Source: Nepenthes gracilis
Lineage: Eukaryota > Streptophyta > Magnoliopsida > Caryophyllales > Nepenthaceae
Length of the DNA stretch: 64,000 bases
Reading direction: 5' to 3'
NCBI GenBank assembly: GCA_033239525.1
Contig: BSYO01000028.1
Location: forward strand, 13,695,597-13,759,596
The position numbers and the translations under genes were made by a program. This document shows positions 1 through 11,985 of this stretch, piece by piece (positions within the stretch are counted from its first letter, which is position 1; each line of letters starts with the position of its first letter). Below the pieces are notes generated by a model. The model ran no database searches and was not told the DNA's origin. It worked only from the letters and a program-made list of their open reading frames with translations.

Positions 1-320
1 GCCCTAATTTACATTTGATATGGCCTAAGATTATCGGGAGTGTATGTAACCCATCGTCAAACTAGTTTTTAAATAATCGAAACGCAAATTTGGTGCATAT
101 TTTGTATTTCTGCATAAATTTAGATATTTAGACTTGGATTTCAAATATGGATTTGATATTCGTCAATTTTTCCCACAGATAGGTTCGGTATATCTCGTAC
201 AAATGATTTTTTGACTATATATTTTTATTCGGACATTTAGACTATTTGTTATAGTACTACTTCCTCTTTTGCATACGCTATTGGATCATCCAACTTTTAA
301 ATTTTGCCTCGAGTCATGTG
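1..320 (+). repeat. Partial duplication of LTR segment 1515-1830
   Basis: The first 320 bases align with 1515-1830 of the same LTR: CCTAATTTACATTTGAT, a TTTAAATAAT block, TTTGGATTT-rich tract, CGTCTCATACAAAT-like block, GGATCATCC and ATTTTGC. This is either a truncated upstream LTR or an internal duplication. The missing left flank prevents a choice. Confidence 0.65.
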
Positions 321-2624
321 CTGATCGGGGAGAGAGGGAGGAGATGAGAGAGAAGTAGGGAAGGAAGAGAGGGTTTCGGAGTTGTTGTTCACAGCGTGCG
401 GTGGAGGAAAGAGAGAGGTGACCTGCAACTACGACGGCAAGGTGCGATGAGGAGACGGTGGCTCATGGGTGGCGCAGTGGTGGTTGGTGTTAGCGGTGGC
501 TGACGGCACTCAATGAGGAGATCGTCGTGGATGTTGGCAGCAGCCATTGGAGGCATTGCCGGTGTCGTGCGGTGGAGATTGTGGGCCGATGGTTGACGGC
601 AACCATTAGAGGAGCAACAAAGGCACTGGCAACGAGCTCGTGTGGGAGAGAGAGAGAGAGACCGTGTGGGTGGAGAGAAAACGGTGCAAGGAGAGAGAAG
701 TGGCAGAGCTGCGGCGATGATGCCGACGGGATGATGCCGGGAGGCTGGTGTTGGCCATGCGCGGCGGTAGCAGGTCGACATCGGCAACGCAAGCTGCAGC
801 AGCAGCAGCAGCAATTGCGCACGGGAGATCAACGCAAATGGAGAACACTAGCGAAGGCCCGACAATGCGCGCAAGGTAGGAGAGAGAGTGTCCGATTCGG
901 CTATTTCGGAGCATCCTTTCTTCAGATTTGTAAAGTATGAGGTCAAGACAAATATTTGTAAACTCCCTCTTTGGTCTGATTTAATATTTGATATATTTTG
1001 GATACTGTTTAAAATTTTTACTAACATGCATGTATTTTTATACACCTGATTTATTTATTCTAGACATACATGTATAGTTCCTTGGATGATTTGAGGGTTT
1101 TTAGATTGGATTTTATGATTTTAAAGGATTTAATATTTTTTTAAAAGCCTGAATAATTTATCGGACACTGTATATGTTTATATCAGTACCTGTATACGAA
1201 AATGTGCACGAAAATTTTATAGGCCATGCAATCACATACATGAATCGGGTTGTGGTCACTACATTAAGATTTGGATATTTTATCTTCTGGCCAGCTCCCG
1301 ACGGGGAGATTTGTTTGGAAATTTCTTTCTGCTGGCAGGAAAGGTTTGGAGTAGTGACCCTTTCCATTTGAATACTTTGATTTAACTCTAGAATATATTC
1401 GGACGTCCTAATATATTTGACAAGTTTGAGGATTACACTTAAAGTCACGGGTGGCAAATAATAGTGTACAACCTTACCCATTGGTACAGAGTACATGGGT
1501 GGCCATACATATTGGCCTAATTTACATTTGATTTTGCCCAAAATTATTAAAATTATGTATAACTCTTCCTCAAATTAGTCTTTAAATAATTGAAATTCAA
1601 ATTTGATACATGATATGTATCTCTACATTTAATTTGGATTTAGATTTTAAACTTGGATTTAAAATTCCTCAATTTTGTCCTCAGTTGGATCTTGGTACGT
1701 CTCATACAAATAATTTAGATTATAAATATTTTGATCTGGACCCTTGGACTATCTGCTGCGATGCTGCTTCTGCTTCTAAGCACGTTATTGGATCATCCGG
1801 CTGTCAGATTTTGCTCTAGATCACAAGTTAATTGGGCCTTGGATTTGGAATCGGATTTAGACTTAGACTTTGAAATTGATTAATTGCCTATTGAAATTGA
1901 TCGGGATCACTTCTATTGTATTTATATATATTTATATATTGATACATATCCCGATGAAAACTGTTTAATGACTTAGATATTTGTTTTAGATTTGAATATT
2001 TGATTTGTGTACGAGACTACCATTAGATTTTGGATCTTAGATATTAGATTTTCATTGGATTTATTATATCGGTGATTTGAATTTATTTTGTCATTTGAAC
2101 GGATTTTATCCATTTAATCTTCTCTCTAATTTATTAGATTTTTTTATTTAAATATGATACTTACTGAGTATTAGGCTCACGTTTCCTGTTTATCGCTTTA
2201 GAGTAGAAGATTCAGATACATTGTAGGAGTAAAGACATGATCAGTCAATTATTCATCTTATTTGGTGAGTTTCAGTTTTACTATAGTTTAAATTAATATT
2301 TGATATATTTGGATTATGAAATTAGTCGGATATAGGCTTATTGTTATATTTCGAAAATAGTTTGAATATTATGTTATATTTTATTATAATTTTTGGGTCG
2401 GATTGTTACCTTCCTCATGATGAAGGGAAAGTAGGTCGTATTTATTTTATCTGGACGGTTGTCCGATGAGATCCTGTGTGGATTTAATTTTGTTGAGTTA
2501 TATATTTTGTGGTCACACCCGGATTTTAAAATTTTTTATTTTTTATTTAATTTATTTGGGATTATAGATTTTAAAATTTATAATTAATTATTTAAATTAA
2601 CCTGTTTGGTCCGAATTCGTGACA
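1..2624 (+). mobile_element. Chromovirus-type LTR (solo or 5'-truncated), family A
   Basis: AT-rich LTR whose start lies before the window. It ends with the typical Ty3/gypsy terminus (...TTCGTGACA, CA at 2623-2624). It shares long stretches with the LTR at 44086-46202 and, reversed, with the one at 49599-52115: a TGGCCAG..GGGGAGATT block near 1285-1310 and a TAATATATTTGACAAGTTT block near 1408. A GC- and GA-rich block (320-930) sits in the same place as in the other copies and probably marks the transcribed leader. Directly downstream is Tat-type RNase H sequence with no chromovirus internal DNA. I infer a solo LTR inserted into the Tat element, with GCGAC (2625-2629) as one half of the TSD and the other half outside the window. 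Confidence 0.7.
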
Positions 2625-2639
2625 GCGACCCTACGTTCA

Positions 2640-3445
2640 AGCGCACAAGATCATCTCCTGACTGACCAGCCCCTAAAAGGGATCTTGCAGAAACTAGATA
2701 CGTCCGGACGGCTAGTCAAGTGGACTATATAATTGGCGGAGTTCGATGTAATGTTTTGACCGTGACCAGCCATGAAGGTCCAAGCCCTCATTGACTTCAT
2801 AGTCGAAACGACAACCCCAATTCTTGACGCCTCTAACCAGGAGAGAGTTGCAGACATTCCAGAGGTGCCGACATGGGCCCTGCACGTCGACGGGTCATCA
2901 ACATAGGCGGGCAGCGGAGCGGGCATTGTACTCAAAACTTCGGACAGTTCGAAGACTAAATACTCTATGATGCTTAGATTCTCGATGACTAACAACATCG
3001 CTGAATACGATGCCTCCTTGCGGGACTCAGGCTGGCTAAAGAGTGCTCAACCAAGTCCCTAGTCATCTATAACGAATCTGAGTTGGTGGTCAACCAGATT
3101 CAAGGGATCTTCAAAGCGTCAAACCCTTTGCACACGAAGTGCCTCACTAGAGCAAGAGCCCAGGCTCAAGCATTCGAAAACTCGAAGTGGTGCATATCTC
3201 AAGGACGGAGAACTGGAAGGCCGACCAACTAAGAAAAGCCATTGCGACACGGAGTCAGGAGCAGCATGCCAAGGACACATGGGATGTCCTAACTGCCCCT
3301 AGTATTGACGAACCGGAGCGCGAGGTGTTGTAGGTGGCTGACGGTGACAATTGGATGATCCCGGATAGGAGGTACCTGACGAACGACACCCTATTGAAAA
3401 GCTTGAAGGAGGCCGAATGCATAAAAAAAGACGGCTGTGTGGTAA
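2640..3445 (+). pseudogene. Ty3/gypsy (Tat-type) RT tail and RNase H, degenerate
   Basis: Translation in shifting + frames gives the usual end of the reverse transcriptase (a GRLVKW-like connection and an AEFDV segment). An RNase H domain follows, with W-A-L-H-V-D-G-S-S at about 2875-2903, NNIAEYDA at 2990-3013 and a SELVVNQI-like segment near 3080-3105. In this family the domain removes the RNA strand of the RNA/DNA hybrid during reverse transcription. Several stop codons and at least two frame changes make it non-functional. It is continuous with the integrase region that follows, so both belong to one old element whose gag, protease and most of RT lie upstream or were displaced by the LTR at 1-2624. 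Confidence 0.75.
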
Positions 3446-4546
3446 GCAATCAAGGATGGTAGGTTGTACCATCGTGGATACTCGACTCCCAACATGAAGT
3501 GCAGCTCGGCGTTAGCAGCTCACACATCAGGGGAGAGAACCTTGCTTTCAAAATCATGCGGCAAGGTCTATATTGGCCCACGATGAAGCGCAACGCCATG
3601 GACTTTGTCAAAAAGTGCGAGAGCTGCCAAGTCCACGGGAATATGAGCCATCTGCCCCACTTGGAGTTGCAAAGCCTGCAGGCACCATGGCCCTTCATGC
3701 AATGGGGGCTCGATATACTAGGCCCCATACACCTAGCGTCTAGGCAGATAAAATTTCTCATAGTCGACATTGACTACTTTACTAAGTGGGTCAAGGCCAC
3801 CCCTTTAGCGTAGATAATCCAACAGAACACAACGGACTTTATCCGCCAGAGCATCATTTACTGATTCGAAATTCCCAATGTTATAGTAATCGACAACAAA
3901 ATGCAATTCATTGGCAAGCGATTTGCTAAGTATTACTCAAGCCTATGTATCAGGTTGGTCCAAACGTATGTAACATACCCGCAAGCCAACGGCCAAGTTG
4001 AAGTGACAAATCGGATACTGCTGTCTGGATTGAATACAAAACTAGAAGATGTAGAGGGCTCCTAGGCAAACAAACTACCATCCGTGCTATGATTGTATCG
4101 AACGACACCAAGGGAGCCGATGTGGGAGACTCCCTTTAGTCTGTGCTATGGGGAAAAAGTAGTCGTTCCTGTGAAAGTCGGACTGTCCAACCTTCAGATC
4201 GAATGCTTTGATCTGTCTAACAACACCCAAAGGCTCAAGGAGCACCTAGACCTGCTCTCGGAGGCCTGTGACGCATCGCGCTTGAGGATGGCGGCCTCCC
4301 AACAACGAATCGTGTGGTACTATAACAAACGGGGAAAAGCCCGTCAGCTTGAGGTTAAAGACTTGGTCCTACGGAGCGTAGAAGTAATAGGCAAGACTGC
4401 CAATAGGAACAAGCTCTCTCCGAATTGGGAGCGGCCAATCCTTATCTCAGTAATCCTCCGAAACGGGGGTAATAAGCTGCACACCTAGGATGACAAGCTG
4501 GGCCCGAGGATCTGGGATGCCACTTACCTCAAGAGATACTACCAAT
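3446..4546 (+). pseudogene. Ty3/gypsy (Tat-type) integrase, degenerate
   Basis: Recognisable integrase order: the second half of the zinc-binding region (C-x-x-C as CESC near 3616), then the catalytic core with QWGLDILGP (3700-3726), a central block where the expected S-D-N-G reads I-D-N-K (about 3889-3900), and QVEVTNR (about 3996-4015) supplying the catalytic Glu. After the core come YRTTPR, ETPFSLCYG and a C-terminal segment to about 4546 ending in YLKRYYQ, typical of Tat-lineage polyproteins. Stops near 3811, 3861, 4063, 4090 and 4486 break the frame. There is no chromodomain. The enzyme would have joined element cDNA to host chromosomes, and this copy cannot. Normal order (RNase H then integrase) confirms the + orientation. 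Confidence 0.85.
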
Positions 4547-5345
4547 AGGCCTTGACTATACCCAGGTAGTGTCCGCACGAGGCATCTTGAATGCTTGTAC
4601 ATGTATCACATTTCGTTAATAAAATTATTATTCTCTCTCCTTTATGTGTGATTGTTCATGTGGGTGCATGCATGTTTGTCATTAAAAAAAAAAAAAAAAT
4701 CAAGCGACCTAAACTGCCCATAAGTTGGGAGAACGTTCATTCTCCTGTAATTAGACCTAAGAACGGACAAAAAACCTTGGTCCCGTGCTGAGCGGCCCAC
4801 ACATGGTCGAACTATGAAACTTGGTCCTGCATCAGAAAGCCCTTTCCGGCCGAACACGCGTGTGACAACCTCCTAGCTCCAAGAGACCCCAACTAAATGG
4901 CCATCGAAACCTTAGGGGGCTTCTACAACACGCGTGTGACAACCTCCTCTCGAAGGAGAGAGCATCATCAGTCAACGATGGTCGATGGGCTAGGACCATA
5001 CGCACATAATTTGTGATGCCCTCAGATAGGGCCAAGTATCAATACAACAATGTGCGGGCGACGGCCTATGTCCCCACTTGAGTCCAACTGTTGTGGCCTC
5101 AAACCCCCAACTAGCCCTTGCGAGTCTCAATCATGGGCGTGCAGTGACATCTAACTTATTGGACAGAGCACCCCCATTGAATTAAAGTGTGACGACATTC
5201 CCAAGAGGGAACGACCACAACAGGGGAGCACACCCGAAATAGGCCCTGGCAATGATGGCAAAAGCGCCTAGCCGGCACAACAAAAAGAAACAGTCCCACA
5301 CAAAACGAAGACGAACAATAGTGTGAAAGCAAAAGAATGTGTATC
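4547..5345 (+). repeat. Post-pol non-coding region of Tat element with short repeats
   Basis: No coding signal. A poly-A run (4683-4699) precedes repeats built on CTTGGTCC..GAGCGGCCCA..GGTCGAACT (4775-4830). A unit ACACGCGTGTGACAACCTCC occurs twice, at about 4855-4874 and 4928-4948. The same block recurs at 20880-21200 and, in related form, at 32729-32865, so it is a conserved part of this group between pol and the antisense genes. Confidence 0.6.
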
Positions 5346-5559
5346 ATTCATAAAAAAAAATGGGGAGAGTAAAAAATAACTCGTTCCACTACAAGAATTC
5401 AAAATGTATATACACAGTAGCGACCCTAAGAGTGGGAAGGCCTGCTCCCTTTGAGAAATTGGTAAGGAGGAATCGACCCCGATTGCCATCACTCCTGGGG
5501 TCGAAGAAGCCTTCTGAGACATCAGGGGCCACCAAGAATGTGATTCAGTGATAGAGGTG

Positions 5560-7443
5560 AATGACGTCCCAAAACCTGGCGTCGTGTACATGGGCAATGT
5601 CCTCTCGGTTTAGCCAAGTCTGCAGATCCGATTCGACGAGAGCATTCCGGGCCTAGAGCTCGAAGAAATGGCAAAGGGCCACCTGTAGCTCGTTCTTCAA
5701 CGAAGCAACCTCCTCTAGGGCCCGAGCCTTTTCTTCTCCGAAGGCAGACAACTCCCGCCTTTGGTTGGCGATTTCATCCTCCCTACTCCTACACTCTATC
5801 TGTGCAACATCTAGTTGGGCTTATTCGGTCTAGAAAGCTCTTCGTCGCATTGTCAGATCAAACCATCCCGCTAGAGGAGGCCCGTCTCAAGAAGGCAAAC
5901 TAGTGCCAAACTCTAGCAAAAAGGAAAAAGGGTCGGTCAACCTCATCCGGGTAAAAACCAGTTTGACGGAGGAAATCAACAAGCAAAAGCATGACCAGGA
6001 AAGTAAAACGATCATACCTCGAGGAAGGGCGCCTCCCCAACATTGGACGAGTCTGGTGCAGCCCTGGGCCAGGGGACAAATGAGGATTCCAGGACTGAAA
6101 CGCTTTCCTCCCCTCTGCCTTTGTGGACCTCAGGCATTAGAGGACCAGTTCCCAGTTCCCAGCTCCTTAGGAGGACTAGCGACCACAGCAGGCTCCTCGA
6201 CCCTAGTCTTCGAAGACCCCATAAGGGGCATGTCGACAATCTCTAGCAGGTCCGCAAATCCGGCAGTCGGCTCGGTGCAAATTGCCTCAGTGGCAGCCTC
6301 CAGCGTTGTCCCTACTGACTCGCCGACCTCCGCATCTGCCTTCGCCTTATCGCCCTCATCGACCACCTCCACCGGGGGATCGACTAGCGAGTAGTCAACG
6401 GACGGGATTCCAAACTACGCCAGAGTGATCGCAAGGATGGGCACAACTTCAGCTACTACCTCCAACTCCCCAGCTGCTGGTGTCGGCGGCATAGAAGTCT
6501 CGCTAACCGAAACCGACAAATCGATACTGGGCCAATGATGCAAGCAAAACCAAAGCCCTCCTGCTCAAAGTGCCACGGTCCTCAACCTCTTCAAGGTTGC
6601 CTGACCCTCACTCGTTGAGGACTCTAAAAAAGAAGAATCTCACTAGATGACTGACTGGAGGAACGGCTCCCGTATGATCAACGTCCCGAGCTTCCTCTTA
6701 TGAACGGCAGGCACCGTTGGAGTCCAAACAACTTCCCAGCCAGCCATAGTAAAGGTTTTAGTAGTCAAATAATATCCCTTTATTTGGAACATATCGGTGT
6801 ATTTGTGGATAAGGTCGGTCAGCGCCTCCTCCCTCTCCTTTTCCCATTCCCCCATGTCACTCATGAGGTAGACCTACACGAAACCCCACACGTTTGGGAT
6901 GGCCTACTCCGGAGGGATCACAAGGTAAAAGAACCGATCCTTCCAATTATTCGTGGACTTGGGGTTCCCCTTACAAAAGTTGAAGTCAGGGCGTGAGGAC
7001 ATGGAGATTCAGTTGTCCGTCTGGGTGAAGCAAAAGATAACCTTCACCGATCTGATGCCAAACTCGAGCTTGTGGTGGCGAGCGAAGACATGTATAGAAA
7101 CCAAATAGCACACCGTGTTAGGTTGAAGCCTCACTCTAAGAATTCCTATGGACGACAGGATCGCCATGGGAAAGTGAAGCACACCTTTCAAATGGAACTC
7201 GTACACTGTGATGAATCTCTCTGGAGGGGCGGACGCCCTCCCAGCTTCACCAAAAAGAAGATAGGCCATGTCACTCGGGATTTTGTATTGAGCGTATAGG
7301 GCCTCGATGGTGCTAGTGATGAGGACGGATTTGATCGTGCCAGCCTTCTTGGAAGCGATGGATGCAGAGGACATCTTTTGGATTAGAGATGAAATGGAAA
7401 GTGTGAGAGAATCGGAATCGAGCACCGCTGACGGTGAGAGCAA
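5560..7443 (-). pseudogene. Antisense gene of the Tat-type element, copy 1 (PF04195-like N-terminus plus coiled coil)
   Basis: Runs opposite to pol. From right to left it has an N-terminal domain (start near 7443 or the internal Met at 7371) with ALYAQYKIP, ERFITVYEFHLKG and LQPNTVCYLVSIHVFA. Next come a W-K-D-R-F-F segment near 6940 and an acidic, Ser/Ala/Val-rich linker (6130-6400). A likely intron at 5913-6017 has donor GAG|GTATGA and acceptor TTTTTGCTAG. A charged coiled coil follows (REDEIANQRREL and EEKARALEEVASL segments, 5640-5830). The same domains occur in the same order in the better copy at 32933-35175. The N-terminus resembles the Pfam family Transposase_28, named for gypsy-type elements, but I could not run an HMM. 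Several stops and frame changes show decay. Function is unknown. Confidence 0.65.
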
Positions 7444-7850
7444 AGTGTGGAAAAGGTAAGGGAGGGCAGCATTTAAAGAAGACGAGGTGCTAGGCCCAAA
7501 CGGCGTTGCGCGGAAAGTTCAAGGGCTTCCCCATAATGATGGCTACAACACACGTCCCCTCAGTACGAAGCGACGTGTCTTTTCCAGCGCACCAACAATG
7601 ATGCCTGACACAACGCCTCGCAACACGCGCAACTGCCTCCAATCAAGTCCAAACCATCACTACAGTAATAGATGCAAAGGCCCGTGCCATCAGGGACTAC
7701 CACGACGACAACCTATCCGACTACCTATCCAGGTGTACTACTCGAACATCCGAAAGCAATGTACTAGCAAAAGCAAACAAATGTTACCGAAGAAAATTTT
7801 ATAAATTACAATGAGAGGTGTCTATAGGCCTCAAAATACAAGGGAAGCTA
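7444..7850. other. Spacer upstream of antisense gene copy 1
   Basis: No coding signal recognised. It lies 5' of the antisense gene and would hold its promoter if it has one. The minus strand has no clear TATA box in the 100 bases next to the start. Confidence 0.4.
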
Positions 7851-7851
7851 C

Positions 7852-8830
7852 CTATGTCTGTTGGGCTCTGAAAGTTCTGAAGTCAAAAACTCGATCAACT
7901 CTGAGCAACTTGAGGCCCCTGCATTCCGAGAGTTTGGGAAATTGATGGGACAATTCGGCACCACCAGGGAGGCGACCCTTTAGTATAGGAAAATCCCCTC
8001 TTGGAAGCGCCTCTCCAGCATCAGAGCCATCTCCTTTGAACGAAGCCTTGACCTCAATTCGACGTCCAGCTATGTGAACACACCCGGCAGGTCGCCTAGC
8101 TGCTCTTGGCTCACCCGGAGCTCTTCCCTGGAGCATTACGATTTGACTTAGAGCTCGAGCATTGGCCTCGGCAAGCTCGTGTGATCTTGCCTTGGACTTT
8201 GACAAGGCCTGGTTGAGTTAGTTGGCCTGTGCTCGGCTCCGCTCCACATCTGTCATGGCGGCTTGTACCTAGCGCTCCACTTCTTCAATAGCCCGTTGAG
8301 CGTGCAGAATTGCTCTGACAGTAGCGTCGGATCCATGACAGCGCGTAGAGTTTGCGGCCTCTTCGGATTCGAAGCTCAGGGGCGCCCTCATGAACCCCAT
8401 TGGTCTGAGAACTGAAGCCTCCGATTGACAACCTCTCGCGGCAGCCTCTACACTTATAGAATCTCTCGCATCATGCTCATCAGCATCCTACCCGTTTCAT
8501 CTCGACTCCTCAGTTGAAGGCTCAGACTCAGAGGAAGATGATGACCCATCGTGCCAAGCTAGAACCTCTGGGATGCTGATGCATCTCTCATTAGCTATGG
8601 AAAAATTAAAGTAGAGCAAAGGGAAGAAAAATGGTCAAATCGAAATGACTACCTCAGCAAAACTAAAGGATGCCAAAATAGTCTGGGCCTTGCCGGTTAA
8701 ATAAGTGAAATCCCCCACAGAAAACAGCGCCGTTTGACGGAGGCAAACCAACTCACCACTCGTAAAAGTGCCAACACATGGCACCATCATGTAGCTTCGC
8801 ATCTTTTTGATGAGCAATCATTGTGACTCG
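7852..8830 (-). pseudogene. Second antisense coiled-coil gene remnant in the Tat element
   Basis: On the minus strand, 7852-8594 reads almost open. It starts with a Ser/Glu-rich acidic segment (SSSSSESEPSTEES at about 8505-8550). A helical region follows (QRAIEEVER, SKSKARSHELAEANARAL, 8150-8310), then a tail to 7852. Upstream, 8653-8830 is open and ends at a GAG|GTAGTC donor. A TTTTTCCATAG acceptor lies at 8595, giving a possible 58-bp intron. The acidic-then-coiled-coil layout resembles exon 2 of the antisense gene at 32933-33643, so this may be a second, partly deleted copy. I do not recognise the protein. The reading phases across the proposed intron do not match cleanly, and two stops interrupt the longer frame. 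Confidence 0.4.
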
Positions 8831-10160
8831 ATGGCAGTGTGCCCACCACCGCAATGAATGCACAATGATACTTTGATGGATGGGACCTTGATCGATGACG
8901 TTCCATTATCCAAGGAAGGAAGCAAACCGCACGTGGCCCTAGCTGGCTTGGACTCGACCTGCTAGACCAAACCCCCAGCCATGCGCTTGAGGGGCAGACT
9001 TGGGGGCTGACAGTCAGAAGTTGAGCCGCCGGCCACCCATTCCGTCGAATTGGCAAATGGAAAATTGTGCACAATGGCACGCAGACACTCCGGCCTTTAA
9101 GTCATGCAAGAGAACAGTGAGACAAAACTCCATAAACACAGAGGAAATGGCAAATATTGACGTTTCCATTCATTAAACTCTTTTATAAAGTATAAAGCTT
9201 ACATCGGCAAAAGTGCATAGTTGAAGAAACAATGCAAAATACATGGAGCAAAGAAGTTGTAGTGCACGCTTGGGAAACTGGTTTGGGAATGATAGGCCCG
9301 TGGAGAAAATCCACCGACTGGACCGTCTCGACCCGAATGACCACGCCTTGCAAGATGCAGATGGAATGCCATTCCCTTGCTAAATGATAAACCAGACACC
9401 ACCCTGGCAAGGGAAAGCTTTCCCCGAGAGATTAACCGTCGGGACCAGAGACCCAGCAAGATGCCGACGGTCTGGTCCGATAGGACTCCAGAAGCGGCTC
9501 CTCCAGCAAGCCCCGGAGACGGCCAGCAACAGAAGGAATAGAAGTTGAAGCATCTCTAGAAGCCAGTGAGCCGGAATCAGAGTGATCACACCCCAAGGTT
9601 CCTTTAGGGGCTGAACGACCAAGCCCAGCGAGGAGGAGCGTGATGATTGCTAAGTAGCCCAACCACCCTCCTTAAGACGAGAGAATGCCTTTAGAAGGGA
9701 TATGGCAATGAGCTTCAACAGCAACTTCAAATCTTCCACAACCCCATCCAATCCCAGTATGGACCGTCATAAAGCATTGGACGATTTTAGATCTCCACAT
9801 TGCTAAGTAGGTGTGGGAGGAGACTTGGAAGCCAAAAGCGGAAGGCCTCTAATTTATAGCTGCAAGAAAAGGTTGGAAGGCTCCCAGCAAAAAGGTACAT
9901 CAACCAATGGCCATCATCGGAAAATGGCAATGGATCGAAGGCTAATCCCAATTTCAGAGCCAAATCTTTCCAAATAGGGCATCAAACCCCCGTGCAGTGT
10001 CTTAGAAAGCTACAGGCTGCCTAGAGAAGGAACTACACCCTTGGGAATAGGCGACTGACGTGCCTCAAGAAAGAACACGTGAACTGGCATAGCAGGCTAC
10101 GGCCCATCGTCCAACATGCCAAGGGTCAAAAGGAATGCCACTCCTAACATGAGAGGCTAG
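8831..10160. other. Unassigned 3' internal region of the Tat element
   Basis: Mixed-composition DNA between the antisense genes and the 3' LTR. Short open frames on both strands match nothing I know. An ATTCATTAAA stretch near 9170 resembles sites at the 3' ends of the antisense genes elsewhere, so another antisense transcript may end there. ACATGAGAGGCTAG just before the LTR (10147-10160) corresponds in position to the purine tract of related elements. Confidence 0.4.
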
Positions 10161-11063
10161 TGATGGGTCCAGTAGTGATGTGGCCCAACCCAAAAGTAAG
10201 CCCAACCAAAGGGGGAGGCCTAAGAAGCCTTCTGGACAGCCCAAATTCAACGGATCAAGGCTCCACCCAAGCGCACTCGACAACGTCCACTGCATAGCCA
10301 ATCGTAGCCTGCGTACGCCCTCCACCTCAACGGTGACAAATTGACAGTGTAGGGACGCCAGCGCAATAGATGCCAGCCGATGGTGGAAGATGTCAACTCT
10401 AGGAGGCCACCAAGACTGCTGTTCAACAGCTATATAGCCAATCTCGGTGAAAAGCAACCAGGCCCATTGCGGCCGCAACCAGCGGCGGTCACACTACCAC
10501 CAAAAGACGACATCCAACAGTGGTGGCTACCACCAGTGCCCAGCAGACAGTGAACCCTAGCAGGACACCAGTCGTCGGCCTTAATGTCAAAAGTCTTCAC
10601 CATGAAGCACTACAAATACCCCTCTTCTTCATAGGAAAAGATATTGAAAACCTTTAAGCCTGACTTCGAACAAGCAAGTCTGAGCTCGCAAAATAAGGAA
10701 GGAACCAAGCTCTCCTTCTCCCCAAAAAGCTGCTCTCGAACAAGCGCCTTTAGTGAGCCGCTCCTTCCGAGTGCATCACAAGAGCCTGACCTCCTCCAAC
10801 TCTCACTTGCACCCCTGCATACGTGTATCATCGCATTCATCCACATTCTCGTATCTTTCTATTTTCTTAAAAAAATTACTGACTTAAGAATCAGATGATT
10901 TATTTGAGAGCAAGTTTCGTCAATTGTCTAACCTCTTGTGAGTTGTTTGTGGTGCACAAAGTCCAGATTCAAATAGGCTGAGATCGAACCAATTCGTGTT
11001 TGACCCGATGCAAGAAATCTAAAGACTCCCTAATCCATTTGGTAACTCGAACCCAGGGATGCA
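10161..11063 (+). mobile_element. 3' LTR of the + strand Tat-type element (family T)
   Basis: 903-bp LTR starting TGATGGGTCC and ending CCCAGGGATGCA. A close copy lies in reverse orientation at 29118-30022. They share AGCAAGTCTGAGCTCGCAAA-type and AAAGCTGCTCTCGAACAAGC-type blocks and the same terminal sequences. Orientation fits the pol remnants at 2640-4546. The LTR contains a potential R-region block (ATACGTGTATCATCGCATTC, 10818-10837) shared by all family-T LTRs in the window. Confidence 0.8.
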
Positions 11064-11569
11064 TTAATTTTAATAGACAAAATTATTTGATTAAATTAAA
11101 TTAAATAATGTGGTCAAATGCAAATAATTATTGATTATTATATAATTCATGAACTATTTGATATTGTAATAGAGTTGGCATGGTCTTCTATTTCTTTTGT
11201 AGTCATCTTAAGTAAATTCAGTGAACCTAGATGCATGACACGGATATTGTGCTATATTAGTATCAGACAATGCCTCTCGTTGTCTATCTAATGAAACGAG
11301 AGGTCTTCATCACTTATATAGATCGAAAGAGTTATGCTAAATATTTGAATCATTTATTTTAAAATAAATGAGTATGATCTCATAATTTATCATAACTGAT
11401 TTTTTTAACTTTTTATAAAAATAATTAAATCAAAATTATTTATTTAAAAATAAATCCATCTAAATTTAAAAAATAATTTTTCCTTGATCCCATATTGATT
11501 TGTTTAGATAGTTATTCGATTCTATCAATAATTATCCAATACTAATTTTTATATCATAGTGGTGTTCAG
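11064..11569. other. AT-rich spacer with a dispersed AT-rich repeat
   Basis: No gene. Bases 11390-11480 are nearly identical, reversed, to 30345-30435 (shared tract AAAAATAAATCCATCTAAAT or close variants). The match does not extend into the flanks, so this is a short dispersed repeat, perhaps a MITE relic. Confidence 0.5.
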
Positions 11570-11985
11570 AAATATTGTTTGGTATAAAGGAATGCTTATA
11601 GTTATGTAACAATCATATAATATAGTATCGATGAATATTGCGATAATGGATTTTGGGTTTAACATGTTGTGACGATTCTTGTACTTTATGGATGGAGGAA
11701 ATGCGCGCTAATAAGACATTTATACTTTATTTAGTAGAGAATCGATAAACCTTGGATTTAATCTCATGCCAAATTTGAGTATCAGTTATCTCATAGTACA
11801 TACCTGAATGATGGGGATACCATACGCGACTTTTGATTAATAGAGAAAAAATAAAATCCAGAGATTTTTGTGATATCTAGTTATAGTTGATACCAATTGA
11901 ATTTAAAATTCGGTAGAATTCATGAGCTACATTTATAAGAATTTGTGTTGGATTAATGATATTCGGATTCATAGAATCCATTATA
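11570..11985 (+). mobile_element. Chromovirus LTR fragment (family B)
   Basis: The stretch from about 11570 to 11900 matches 58290-58600 inside the family-B LTR: GGAATGCTTATAGTTATGTAAC, a TACGCGACTTTTG..GGTTC-like block, and AAATAAAATCC..GATTTTTGTGATAT. It is followed abruptly by integrase-coding sequence, so LTR and coding DNA were joined by recombination or deletion. Confidence 0.55.

Noticed and set aside
527..940. 137-codon open frame near the start
   Set aside because: Lies in the GA/GC-rich leader block of an LTR, with no domain and competing frames on the other strand.
2640..4546. Plant pararetrovirus (caulimovirid) origin for the RNase H/integrase region
   Set aside because: An integrase core is present, which those viruses lack. 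The domain order is that of Ty3/gypsy elements.
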